NCBI RefSeq assembly: GCF_900156815.1
Contig: NZ_FTOT01000003.1
Coordinates: 248,001-312,000 of the forward strand
Source: Gemmobacter megaterium
Lineage (GTDB): Bacteria > Pseudomonadota > Alphaproteobacteria > Rhodobacterales > Rhodobacteraceae
Direction of reading: 5' to 3'
DNA length: 64,000 nt
Below are positions 26,151 to 34,095 of this stretch, piece by piece (the first letter of the stretch is position 1; the number at the start of each line of letters is the position of its first letter). The notes beneath the pieces were generated by a model, which saw only the letters and a program-made list of their open reading frames with translations, was not told the DNA's origin and ran no database searches. The position numbers and the translations under genes were made by a program.

Positions 26151-27611
26151 ATGCCCACCACCCCCGACCGCCTGCGCCTGTCCGACCGCCTGAACATCTC
26201 CCGCGCCGTCACCGGCCTGTGGCAGGTGGCCGACATCGAAAAGGACGGCGCGATCATCGACCCCGAGACCGGCGCCGACTGGCTGAGCGCCTATGCCGAT
26301 GCCGGGTTCGACACCTTTGACATGGCCGATCACTATGGCACCTCGGAACTGATCACCGGGCGGTTGCTGGCACGCGGCGGCACGCCCCGCCCTGTCGCCT
26401 TTACCAAATGGTGCCCGCCCCCCGGCCCGATGACCGCCGATGTGGTTCGCGCGGGCGTGCAGGACCGGCTGGACCGGCTGGGGGTGGACCGGGTGGATCT
26501 GTTGCAGTTCCACTGGTGGACCTTTGAACATCCCCAATGGCTCGACGCGCTGCACCACCTGAAGGATCTGCGCGACGACGGGCTGATCGGCGAATTGGGC
26601 GTCACCAATTTTGACGCCGCGCACCTGAATCTGGCGCTGGCCGATGGCGTGCCGATTCTGACCAACCAGGTCAGCTTTTCGCTGATGGACCGGCGCGGCG
26701 CCGGGGCATTGGCCGAGGTCTGCGAGCGGCATGGCACCTGGCTGCTGGGCTATGGCACGCTGAACGGCGGGTTCCTGTCGGACAAATGGCTGGGCCAGCC
26801 CGAACCGGACCGGATCGGCGACTGGTCCAAGATGAAATACCACCGCTTCCTTCAGGCCGCAGGCGGGTGGGAGGCGTTCCAGACCGTGTTGCAGGCCGCG
26901 GCACAGGTGGCGCGCAAACATGGCGTGTCGATTTCCAACGTCGCAACCCGCTGGGTGCTGGAACAGCGCCGCGTGGCCGGGGTGATCATCGGCGCACGGC
27001 TGGGCGAGAATTTCCACGCAGGCGACAACCTCAACCTGTTCCGCTTTGCGCTGGATGCCGAGGATCATGCGCTGCTGGATGCCGCTTTTGCCCGGACCAC
27101 GCCCATTCCGGGCGATTGCGGCGACGAATACCGCAAGCCGCCATTCCTGACCGCCTCGGGCGATCTGTCGCATCATCTGGAGGCGATCCCGAAGCCCTTT
27201 GCGCCCCAGCCGGTCGACACCCGCCCCGGCGCAACCCGCGTGCTGACCGGCAGCCATTGGGAGGATGTGGCCGGATATTGCCGCGCCCACCGCATCGGCG
27301 ACCGGATCCTTGTCTCGGGCACCACGGCCGTGGCGGGCCTGTCGCGCCCGGTTGCCCCGCAGGATGCGGGCGCCCAGACCACCTATATCCTTGACCGGAT
27401 CATCGCCGCCGTCCTGTCGCTGGGCGGCCGGACCGAAGATATCGCGCGCACCCGCATCTATGTCACGCGGGACGAGGATGTGATGGCGATTTCCCAGGCC
27501 CATGGCCGGGTCTTCGGGGCGGTGAAACCCGCGAACACGCTGGTCAAGGTTGCCGGGCTGGTGGGCGAGCATCTGGTCGAGATCGAGGCCGAAGCCATCG
27601 TCGCGCCCTGA
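26151..27611 (+). CDS. aldo/keto reductase fused to a RidA (YjgF)-like domain
   Basis: This 486-residue two-domain protein has an aldo/keto reductase at about residues 10-330, with all four tetrad positions present: Asp/Tyr in DMADHYGTSE, Lys in VAFTKWCPP and His in LLQFHWW. Residues about 365-486 form a RidA-type domain, recognised from RILVSGTTAV, AQTTYILDRIIAAVLSLGG and IARTRIYVTRDED. RidA proteins hydrolyse reactive enamines and imines or bind small acids. The reductase half is related to the His-less protein at 23945-25027. A fusion of this kind suggests a carbonyl or imine intermediate passed between domains. It follows the GntR gene by four bases. Confidence 0.85.
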   Translation: MPTTPDRLRLSDRLNISRAVTGLWQVADIEKDGAIIDPETGADWLSAYADAGFDTFDMADHYGTSELITGRLLARGGTPRPVAFTKWCPPPGPMTADVVRAGVQDRLDRLGVDRVDLLQFHWWTFEHPQWLDALHHLKDLRDDGLIGELGVTNFDAAHLNLALADGVPILTNQVSFSLMDRRGAGALAEVCERHGTWLLGYGTLNGGFLSDKWLGQPEPDRIGDWSKMKYHRFLQAAGGWEAFQTVLQAAAQVARKHGVSISNVATRWVLEQRRVAGVIIGARLGENFHAGDNLNLFRFALDAEDHALLDAAFARTTPIPGDCGDEYRKPPFLTASGDLSHHLEAIPKPFAPQPVDTRPGATRVLTGSHWEDVAGYCRAHRIGDRILVSGTTAVAGLSRPVAPQDAGAQTTYILDRIIAAVLSLGGRTEDIARTRIYVTRDEDVMAISQAHGRVFGAVKPANTLVKVAGLVGEHLVEIEAEAIVAP

Positions 27612-27690
27612 CCCGGCGCCGCTGGGGGGCGCTGCCCCCGGCCTGCCTGCGGCAGACCTCCCCCCGGGGTATTTCCGGCAAGATGAAAAC

Positions 27691-27713
27691 GCCGCCCCGG
27701 AGGCTGGGGCGGC
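27691..27713. terminator. GC hairpin between convergent genes
   Basis: GCCGCCCC (27691-27698) pairs with GGGGCGGC (27706-27713) around a seven-base loop. It sits in the 109-base gap between the reductase-RidA gene and the convergent aminotransferase gene, where a bidirectional terminator is expected. No clear T tract follows on either strand. Confidence 0.45.
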
Positions 27714-27720
27714 GCCGGTT

Positions 27721-28950
27721 CTAGGGCTGGAGCGTGGCACAGGCGGCGGTGATGCGCGCCATGGCCTCGGTCAGTTCCGCCTCGGATGTGGCATAGGAGA
27801 TGCGGAAACAGGGCGAGGCCAGGAAGGCCGCGCCGGGAATGACCGCGACATGGGCCGTTTCCAGCAACCAGGCGCAGAAATCGCGGTCGGTTTCCAGAAC
27901 CTTGCCCTCTGGCGTGCGCTTGCCCAGCACCCCGCCGCATTCGGCATAGGTGTAGAAGGCGCCTTCGGGCCGGCGGCAGGTGATGCCGGGAATGGCGTTC
28001 AGCGCCGCCACCACCAGATCGCGGCGCTGGCGAAAGCTGTCGCGCCGGTCGATCAGAAAGTCCTGCGGCCCGTTCAAGGCCGCGACCGAGGCCGCCTGGC
28101 TGACCGACGAGGGGCAGGAGGTGGCCTGGCTTTGCACCACGGCCATGCCCTTGATCAGCGCCTTGGGCCCACCGGCATAGCCGATGCGCCAGCCGGTCAT
28201 CGCATAGGCCTTGGACACGCCGTTGCAGGTCAGCGTGCGCGCTTTCAGCCGGGGTTCCAACTGGGCCGGTGTGACAAAGCGGAAGTTGTCATAGACGATA
28301 TGTTCATACATGTCGTCCACCAGCAGCCAGACCTGCGGATGGTCCAGCAGCAAGTCCAGCAGCGGGCGATAATCGGCCTCGGAATAGGCGGCGCCGGTCG
28401 GGTTGGACGGAGAATTCAGCAGCACCCATTTCGTGCGCGGGGTGATGGCGGCCTCCAGCGCCGGGGCGGTCAGCTTGAACCCGTCGGCGGCTGTCGTTTC
28501 CACGATCACCGGCGTGCCGCCCGCAATCTTGACGATGTCGATATAGCTGGTCCAGCAGGGCACGGGGATGATCACCTCGTCCCCGTCGTTCAAGGACGCC
28601 ATCATGGCGTTGAACAGGATCTGCTTGGCCCCCGTCGCCACGGTGATTTCATCCAGCGCATAGTCGATGCCGTTTTCGCGGGCGAACTTGCCCTTGATCG
28701 CGGCTTTCAGCTCTGGCGTGCCATCCAGCGGGGTGTATTTGGTGGCCCCTGCCATGATGGCCTCGCAGGCGGCCTGCTTGATATGGTCGGGCGTGTCGAA
28801 ATCGGGTTCGCCCGCGCCCAGGATGATCACCGGCGCCCCGGCCCGTTTCATGGCCGCGGCCCGGCCGCTGATGGCGACGATCTCGGACACGTCGATCGCC
28901 GCGATACGGTCGGCGGGGGTAAACCCCGCCGGATGCTCTAGTGTGTTCAT
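27721..28950 (-). CDS. class I/II PLP-dependent aminotransferase (probable 2-aminoadipate aminotransferase)
   Basis: This 409-residue fold-type I aminotransferase has the substrate-side block GAGEPDFDTPDHIKQAA, the LNSPSNPTGA motif and the PLP lysine at about residue 247 in NGVSKAYAMTGWRIGY. Family members accept aspartate, aromatic amino acids or 2-aminoadipate. Placement three bases after an ALDH7-type dehydrogenase and in one operon with HglS points to 2-aminoadipate to 2-oxoadipate, the AmaC step of lysine breakdown. The assignment of substrate is by context, not by sequence. Confidence 0.85.
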   Translation of the reverse strand: MNTLEHPAGFTPADRIAAIDVSEIVAISGRAAAMKRAGAPVIILGAGEPDFDTPDHIKQAACEAIMAGATKYTPLDGTPELKAAIKGKFARENGIDYALDEITVATGAKQILFNAMMASLNDGDEVIIPVPCWTSYIDIVKIAGGTPVIVETTAADGFKLTAPALEAAITPRTKWVLLNSPSNPTGAAYSEADYRPLLDLLLDHPQVWLLVDDMYEHIVYDNFRFVTPAQLEPRLKARTLTCNGVSKAYAMTGWRIGYAGGPKALIKGMAVVQSQATSCPSSVSQAASVAALNGPQDFLIDRRDSFRQRRDLVVAALNAIPGITCRRPEGAFYTYAECGGVLGKRTPEGKVLETDRDFCAWLLETAHVAVIPGAAFLASPCFRISYATSEAELTEAMARITAACATLQP

Positions 28951-28953
28951 GGC

Positions 28954-30477
28954 TTACTCGATGTCAAAGACCACACCCTGCGCCAGTGGCAGGGCGTTGG
29001 AATAGTTCACCGTATTGGTCTGGCGGCGCATATAGGCGCGCCAGGCGTCGGAACCGGATTCGCGGCCGCCGCCGGTTTCCTTTTCGCCCCCGAAGGCGCC
29101 GCCAATTTCTGCGCCCGAGGTGCCGATGTTCACATTGGCGATCCCGCAATCCGACCCGCGGGCCGACAGGAAGGTTTCCATCTCGCGCAGGTCGGTGGTG
29201 AAGATCGACGACGACAGGCCCGCGCCCACCGCGTTGTGCAGCTCCAGCACCTCGTCGAAATCGGTGTATTTCACGACATAGAGGATCGGCGCAAAGGTTT
29301 CCTCCAGCGCCGGGCCGTCATGCCTGGGCAGTTCCACGATGGCCGGGCGGACGTAATAGGCCGCGTCCCCCTCGACCGAGGCGCGCGCCCCCCCCGTTAC
29401 TGTCCCGCCCATGGATTTCGACGCCTCCAGCGCCGTCTGCATCGCGTCAAAGGCCAGCTTGTCAACCAGCGGGCCAACCAGGGCATTCGACGTCAGCGGA
29501 TTGCCGATGGAGACCGATTCATAGGCCTTCTTCAGGCGCGGCACGAGCTGGTCATAGACCGAGGCATGGACGAACAGGCGGCGCATCGTGGTGCAGCGTT
29601 GTCCGGCGGTGCCCATGGCGCCAAAGGCGATGGCCCGCAGCGCCATGTCCAGATCGGCCGAGGGCGTGACGATACCGGCATTGTTGCCGCCCAGTTCCAG
29701 GATGGTCCGGCCAAAGCGCGCGGCGACCTTGGGCCCGACGATGCGGCCCATGCGGGTCGATCCGGTGGCCGAGACCAGCGCAACCTTGGGGTTTTCCACC
29801 AGCGCATTGCCCACGTCACCAGCGCCGATCAGCACCTGGCTCAGGCCCGCCGGCACATCGCCAAACCGCTTCATCGCGCGCTCAAAGATCGCCTGGCTGG
29901 CGAGCGCGGTCAGCGGGGTCTTTTCCGACGGTTTCCAGATCACCGGGTTGCCGCAGACGATGGCCAGCGCGGTGTTCCACGACCAGACCGCAACGGGGAA
30001 GTTGAAGGCCGAGATCACGCCGACCACGCCCAGCGGATGCCAGGTTTCCATCATGCGGTGGCCGGGGCGTTCGGTGGCGATGGTCAGGCCGTACAACTGG
30101 CGCGACAGGCCGACAGCGAAATCGCAGATGTCGATCATCTCCTGCACTTCGCCCAGGCCCTCGGAAATGATCTTGCCCGCCTCGATAGAGACCAGACGTC
30201 CCAGATCGGCCTTGGCGGCGCGCAGTTCCTCGCCCAGCAGGCGGATCAGCTCGCCCCGGCGCGGGGCGGGGACCAGACGCCATTCCTTGAACGCGGCCTG
30301 CGCGCGCTCCACCGCGGCGCCCACATCGGCGACCGAGGCGACGGGCAGCGTCGCGATCTGTTCACCCGTGACAGGCGAGAACGAGGCCAGCGTGCCCCCG
30401 GTCCAGGCGGCTTTCGCAACGCCCAGGCGGTCCAGGATCTCGGTGGCTTCCTGCGTGACGGTCATCTGTTTGGTCAT
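28954..30477 (-). CDS. ALDH7-family aldehyde dehydrogenase (probable 2-aminoadipate semialdehyde dehydrogenase, AmaB-like)
   Basis: This 507-residue NAD-dependent dehydrogenase is of the antiquitin (ALDH7) type, recognised from ELGGNNAGIV with general-base Glu261, nucleophile Cys295 in GQRCTTMRR, and the C-terminal GGAFGGEKETGGGRESGSDAW. These enzymes oxidise 2-aminoadipate-6-semialdehyde (piperideine-6-carboxylate) to 2-aminoadipate in lysine catabolism. ATG 30477 has GGGAGAG upstream. It lies between HglS (20-base gap) and the aminotransferase, matching the order of pathway steps. Confidence 0.88.
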   Translation of the reverse strand: MTKQMTVTQEATEILDRLGVAKAAWTGGTLASFSPVTGEQIATLPVASVADVGAAVERAQAAFKEWRLVPAPRRGELIRLLGEELRAAKADLGRLVSIEAGKIISEGLGEVQEMIDICDFAVGLSRQLYGLTIATERPGHRMMETWHPLGVVGVISAFNFPVAVWSWNTALAIVCGNPVIWKPSEKTPLTALASQAIFERAMKRFGDVPAGLSQVLIGAGDVGNALVENPKVALVSATGSTRMGRIVGPKVAARFGRTILELGGNNAGIVTPSADLDMALRAIAFGAMGTAGQRCTTMRRLFVHASVYDQLVPRLKKAYESVSIGNPLTSNALVGPLVDKLAFDAMQTALEASKSMGGTVTGGARASVEGDAAYYVRPAIVELPRHDGPALEETFAPILYVVKYTDFDEVLELHNAVGAGLSSSIFTTDLREMETFLSARGSDCGIANVNIGTSGAEIGGAFGGEKETGGGRESGSDAWRAYMRRQTNTVNYSNALPLAQGVVFDIE

Positions 30478-30497
30478 GGGTCTCTCCCGTTGAATGA

Positions 30498-31883
30498 TCA
30501 GCCGGCGCGTCGGGCCGACAGCGCCCGAAGGCAGGCCTGCCGCGAGGCGGTTTCGATGGCGGCATAATGCGCGAATTCGTCCAGCACCGCTGCCCCCAGA
30601 TCGGTTTCAAAGCGTTGCTGGTTGGGGCTGGCGACAAAGGTCTGCGCCGCACCGTCCCCCAGGTTGGACTGAAAGATCCCCGCAGCCGAAACCGGCAGGA
30701 AATCCTCGTAGACGATGGGGTCAAAGCGGATCAGTCCACGGGCCACCAGCGCCTCGAAATCGCGGGTATCCGCGCCCTCGGCGGCCAGTCCGGCATCGGT
30801 CAGGCTATAGGTGAAATAGCCCAGCCCCTGCTGACGGATCGCGGCCCAGTCGTCGGGAAAGGCGGCAAAGCCTGCCTCCAGCGCGGCGACATACTCCGCC
30901 GCATTCGCGCCATCGGCGGCAGGCCGCGCCACCTTGCGGGTATCGGCCAGCAGCTTGTCATACAGCGCCCTGCCCCGCGGCGTCAGCGCCACCCCGCGCT
31001 GTTCGATCTCGCCAAAGCGCGCGGTATGCGACCCGGTGGCCCAGCCGTCGCCCTGGCGGAAATCCACCGCCTCTTGCAGCGCCTTGAACGAGGTCTGGCG
31101 CAACAGGATCGGGCATCGGCGGGTCGGCGGCCCTTCGACCACCGCCTTGGGCGTGATACCATGGGCAGGCATCAGGCGCTGCACCGCGTCGATGTCCAGC
31201 GTGCGCGGCGTCAGATGGTTGATATGCGGCCCCTTGAACGACACCACATCGGCCACCAGCCGGTGCGCGTCATGCAAGCGTGCATACATCTCGACGCTGA
31301 CATTGGCGCGCGGTTGCCAGCGGAAGGTTTCCAGCGCCTCGGCCACGAAACGGCTCGCATCGGCCTCGGACAGCCCGCCCTCGGCCTCTGCCTTGTCGAT
31401 CAGCGCCAGACAGCCGGGGGTGAAAATCTGCCGCTCGGCCAGAATCCCCGCCGCTTCGGCCCGCAGCCCTGCATCCCCGATCAGGTCCAGCCGCAGAAGC
31501 GAGGTAAAGACGCGGAACGGATTGCGCTTCAGCGCGGCCTCGCCCACCGGGCGAAAGGCGGTCGAATGCACCGGAACGCCGGCCTCGGACAGGTCGTAAT
31601 AGCCGACCGGCTGCATCCCCATCACCGCAAACAGGCGGCGCATCGTAAACAGCTCTGCCGCCGTGCCCACCCGGATCGCGCCATGGCGTTCTTCGGAAAT
31701 GCGGCCCAGATCGTCATTGGCCGCCAGCCGGGCGGCCTCTGTCGGATCGGCGGCCAGCACTGCGGCATTCACCTGCCCCACCAGGTCCATCAGCGTGCCA
31801 TAGGCGGGCACTTCGTCGCGGTACATCGCTGACATGGCGGCGGAAAAACGGCTGCGGATCACATCGGCGCTGACAAGAGTCAT
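30498..31883 (-). CDS. hglS: 2-oxoadipate dioxygenase/decarboxylase (HglS, YdcJ/DUF1338 family)
   Basis: This 461-residue protein follows the YdcJ/HglS family along its whole length: MSAMYRDEVPAYGTLMDLV, RHGAIRVGTA, YYDLSEAGVPVHSTAFRP, HINHLTPRTLDID, FGEIEQRGVALTP and EDFLPVSAAGIFQSNLG. In HglS an Fe(II) site (two His and one Glu) and an Arg convert 2-oxoadipate to D-2-hydroxyglutarate with CO2 release. His67 and Arg71 here match the first His and the Arg in spacing; the other ligands are probably the His in INHLTP and the Glu in GEIEQRG. ATG 31883 starts at the family's normal N-terminus although its ribosome site is weak. It heads the lysine operon and is divergent from a LysR gene. Confidence 0.92.
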   Translation of the reverse strand: MTLVSADVIRSRFSAAMSAMYRDEVPAYGTLMDLVGQVNAAVLAADPTEAARLAANDDLGRISEERHGAIRVGTAAELFTMRRLFAVMGMQPVGYYDLSEAGVPVHSTAFRPVGEAALKRNPFRVFTSLLRLDLIGDAGLRAEAAGILAERQIFTPGCLALIDKAEAEGGLSEADASRFVAEALETFRWQPRANVSVEMYARLHDAHRLVADVVSFKGPHINHLTPRTLDIDAVQRLMPAHGITPKAVVEGPPTRRCPILLRQTSFKALQEAVDFRQGDGWATGSHTARFGEIEQRGVALTPRGRALYDKLLADTRKVARPAADGANAAEYVAALEAGFAAFPDDWAAIRQQGLGYFTYSLTDAGLAAEGADTRDFEALVARGLIRFDPIVYEDFLPVSAAGIFQSNLGDGAAQTFVASPNQQRFETDLGAAVLDEFAHYAAIETASRQACLRALSARRAG

Positions 31884-31991
31884 GGGCGGGCAGTCTCTGG
31901 TCTGGTGAGTATTGCGGCGCAGCATAGACCTTGAGTTGATCCGCGTCACGTGAGACTTTGGCCCAAGTTGATGCGGAATCGGAATGAACAA

Positions 31992-32891
31992 ATGACAATG
32001 CGTCGTCGCTTGCTGCCCGATATGGGCTTGCTGCAAACCTTTGAATCCGCAGCCCGCCACGGCAACTTTTCCCGTGCCGCCGAGGAGTTGAACCTGACGC
32101 AAAGCGCGGTCAGCCGCCAGATCCGCGAGTTGGAACAGCAGACCGGCCTTGACCTGTTCGAACGCATCCGCAAGCGCGTGGTACTGTCCGATGCCGGTGC
32201 GATGCTGTTGCCCGAGGTGCGGCAACTGTTGTCCGGCGCCGAACGTCTGATGCTGGGTGCGCTCAGCGGCGAGGCGCGGGGGCGGCGTTTGCGGGTGGCC
32301 ACGCTGCCCACCTTCGGGTCGCGCTGGCTGGTGCCGCGCCTCGGCCAGTTTCTGACCCGGCACCCCGATGTGGCCCTGACGCTGGAATCCCGCGACCGCC
32401 CGTTCAGCTTTCAGGAAGAACCCATCGACCTTGTGATCCACTATGGCCAGCCGGTCTGGCCCGGCGGCGTCACCACATTCCTGTGTTCGGAGCTGGTAGT
32501 GCCCGTGGCCAGCCGCGCCCTGGCGGAACGGCTGACCACCGGCGGGGTGCCGGATCTGGCGGCAGCGCATCTGCTGCACCTGACCGGACGGCCCGGCCTG
32601 TGGTCGCACTGGTTCGAACGGTTTGGCCATTCCGGGGCCGATCCCTGGCGCGGCACGCGGTTCGACCAGTTTTCGATGATCATCGCGGCGGTGCAATCCG
32701 GGCTTGGGGTCGGGTTGCTGCCCTCCTATCTGATCGAACAGGAAACCGGCAGCGGCGAGTTGGTGCAATTGTTCGACCAACCCATGCCGACCGAGACCAG
32801 CTATTACATCATCCTCCCCGAAGGGCACCAGACCAACCCGGCCGCGCAAGAGTTTCGGGCTTGGCTACTGGAACAACCCCGGCAACAATAA
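31992..32891 (+). CDS. LysR-family transcriptional regulator (GcvA-like)
   Basis: This 299-residue regulator has an N-terminal winged HTH (LQTFESAARHGNFSRAAEELNLTQSAVSRQIRELE) and a substrate-binding domain with the GcvA-type blocks LRVATLPTFGSRWLVPRL and GLGVGLLPSYL. The start is uncertain: ATG at 31992 or 31998 gives the usual N-terminal length, while 31950 would add 14 residues. It is divergent from the hglS-ALDH-aminotransferase operon with about 110 bases between, the classic LysR arrangement, so it probably activates that operon in response to a lysine-pathway intermediate. Confidence 0.88.
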   Translation: MTMRRRLLPDMGLLQTFESAARHGNFSRAAEELNLTQSAVSRQIRELEQQTGLDLFERIRKRVVLSDAGAMLLPEVRQLLSGAERLMLGALSGEARGRRLRVATLPTFGSRWLVPRLGQFLTRHPDVALTLESRDRPFSFQEEPIDLVIHYGQPVWPGGVTTFLCSELVVPVASRALAERLTTGGVPDLAAAHLLHLTGRPGLWSHWFERFGHSGADPWRGTRFDQFSMIIAAVQSGLGVGLLPSYLIEQETGSGELVQLFDQPMPTETSYYIILPEGHQTNPAAQEFRAWLLEQPRQQ

Positions 32892-32978
32892 AGGCGCCTC
32901 TCCCGGACGTATGATGCGCAAAAGTCAGACCGTTTGCGCAGCACCCAAGACGCCCTTGTGCGCCCCTTTGAGCCAGCC

Positions 32979-32996
32979 ATTTCCCCGCGGGGAAAT
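32979..32996. repeat. Palindrome copy 1 (parS-like), downstream of parB
   Basis: The 16-bp perfect palindrome TTTCCCCGCGGGGAAA occupies 32980-32995, with one more complementary base on each side. The same 16 bases recur at 34401 and 35482, all within 2.6 kb of the parAB genes and, as far as I can see, nowhere else in the window. Its layout (three bases, four, central GC, four, three) matches the parS consensus reported for repABC plasmids except for the outermost base. It is a strong candidate for the ParB-binding centromere. Confidence 0.75.
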
Positions 32997-33006
32997 CACC
33001 GCCATA

Positions 33007-34095
33007 TCAACCACTCTTGCCCAAAGCGGCAAAGAATGCCTCGATCGCCGCTTCCAACCTGCCACGGTCAAGCGTGGCAAAATCCATCGCGGCGCGGAAC
33101 TCCAGCTTGCCATCCGTCGCCGTGCAACGCACCCCCGGCCCCACCGGCACCGACAAGGACATGCGCCCCCGCCGCTGGCCGCGCGGCGCCCCGCGCGACT
33201 TCGCCGGAACCGGGGCGGCCTGCCCTTCCAGAAACCGGCGCAGGATCGCCACTTCCTCCTCGGCACTGCGCTGACCCGCCGCTTGCAACAGCCGCACCAG
33301 ATTGATCTGCGCCATCGGATCAGAATCCAGCCGGTCGGCCAGTTCCAGCCCCAGGGCGCGCGGGATGGCCTCGGGGTGTTCCAGCGCCTTTTCCAGCGCC
33401 GCCATCAACCGGGCAAACCGGCGGATGTAGCTGCGCTTTTGCGGCGCGGCCGAGGCGAACAGCTTGTTCACCGCCGCATCAATATCGTCGCAGCCATCCA
33501 CCCCATCCGCAACATAGGCCCGCGCCAGCCGCGCCATTTCCGCAAAGGACACATCCTTGCGCACGAGGTTTTCGTCCACCATCCGACGGTAGAGCATTTC
33601 CATCGTCTCGCCCGCCGCCATCAGGCCCGCAGGGATTCTGTCCCACACCGCATCGCCGGTTTCGGCACGCAGTTCGCGCCAGGCGGTCAGGCGCCGCAAT
33701 CCCTGGATCAGCTCGTAGCCCCCCTTTCCGTCGGGCTCCACCCGGATCGGGTTTGACAAGCCGACCGCCCGGATCGAGGCTTTGAGATCCCCCAGATCCA
33801 GATCCGCTGCCCGGCTGCGGTCGCGCACCAGCTTGGTCGTGCGGATCGCCGTGACCGGGATCATATCCGTCACCAGACCCAGCTTCTTGAGCCGCACGAA
33901 TTCATGCGCGAGCGTATCATTCTCGGCCCGGATATCCGCCTCGACCCGCGCGCGTTCGCGCAGGGATTCGGCGTTTTCACCGATGGCCGTCGCCATCGGC
34001 CCGCGTCGCCCGCCGAACGATTTCACATCCAGATCATCGGGGATCGGCGGATCGTTCGGCAGGTCCACGTCAAACATGCGGCGCTTGCGGCTCAT
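33007..34095 (-). CDS. parB: ParB/RepB-type plasmid partition protein
   Basis: This 362-residue DNA-binding partition protein has the ParB/Sulfiredoxin-type block in its first half (LKASIRAVGLSNPIRVEPDGKGGYELIQGLRRLTAWREL), followed by MYRRMVDENLVRKDVSFAEMARLARAY, which carries the region before the HTH. The C-terminus is basic. It binds centromere palindromes and stimulates ParA. The start overlaps the ParA stop by four bases (parA-parB operon). Palindrome copy 1 lies just beyond its stop codon. The overall form is close to RepB of repABC and to ParB of DnaA-like replicons. Confidence 0.9.
   Translation of the reverse strand: MSRKRRMFDVDLPNDPPIPDDLDVKSFGGRRGPMATAIGENAESLRERARVEADIRAENDTLAHEFVRLKKLGLVTDMIPVTAIRTTKLVRDRSRAADLDLGDLKASIRAVGLSNPIRVEPDGKGGYELIQGLRRLTAWRELRAETGDAVWDRIPAGLMAAGETMEMLYRRMVDENLVRKDVSFAEMARLARAYVADGVDGCDDIDAAVNKLFASAAPQKRSYIRRFARLMAALEKALEHPEAIPRALGLELADRLDSDPMAQINLVRLLQAAGQRSAEEEVAILRRFLEGQAAPVPAKSRGAPRGQRRGRMSLSVPVGPGVRCTATDGKLEFRAAMDFATLDRGRLEAAIEAFFAALGKSG

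Noticed and set aside
31930-31985. Two near-identical GTTGAT-C/G-CG stretches in the hglS/LysR intergenic region as regulator sites
   Set aside because: The match is only seven to eight bases in direct orientation, without the symmetrical T-N11-A form, so it is too weak to list as an operator.
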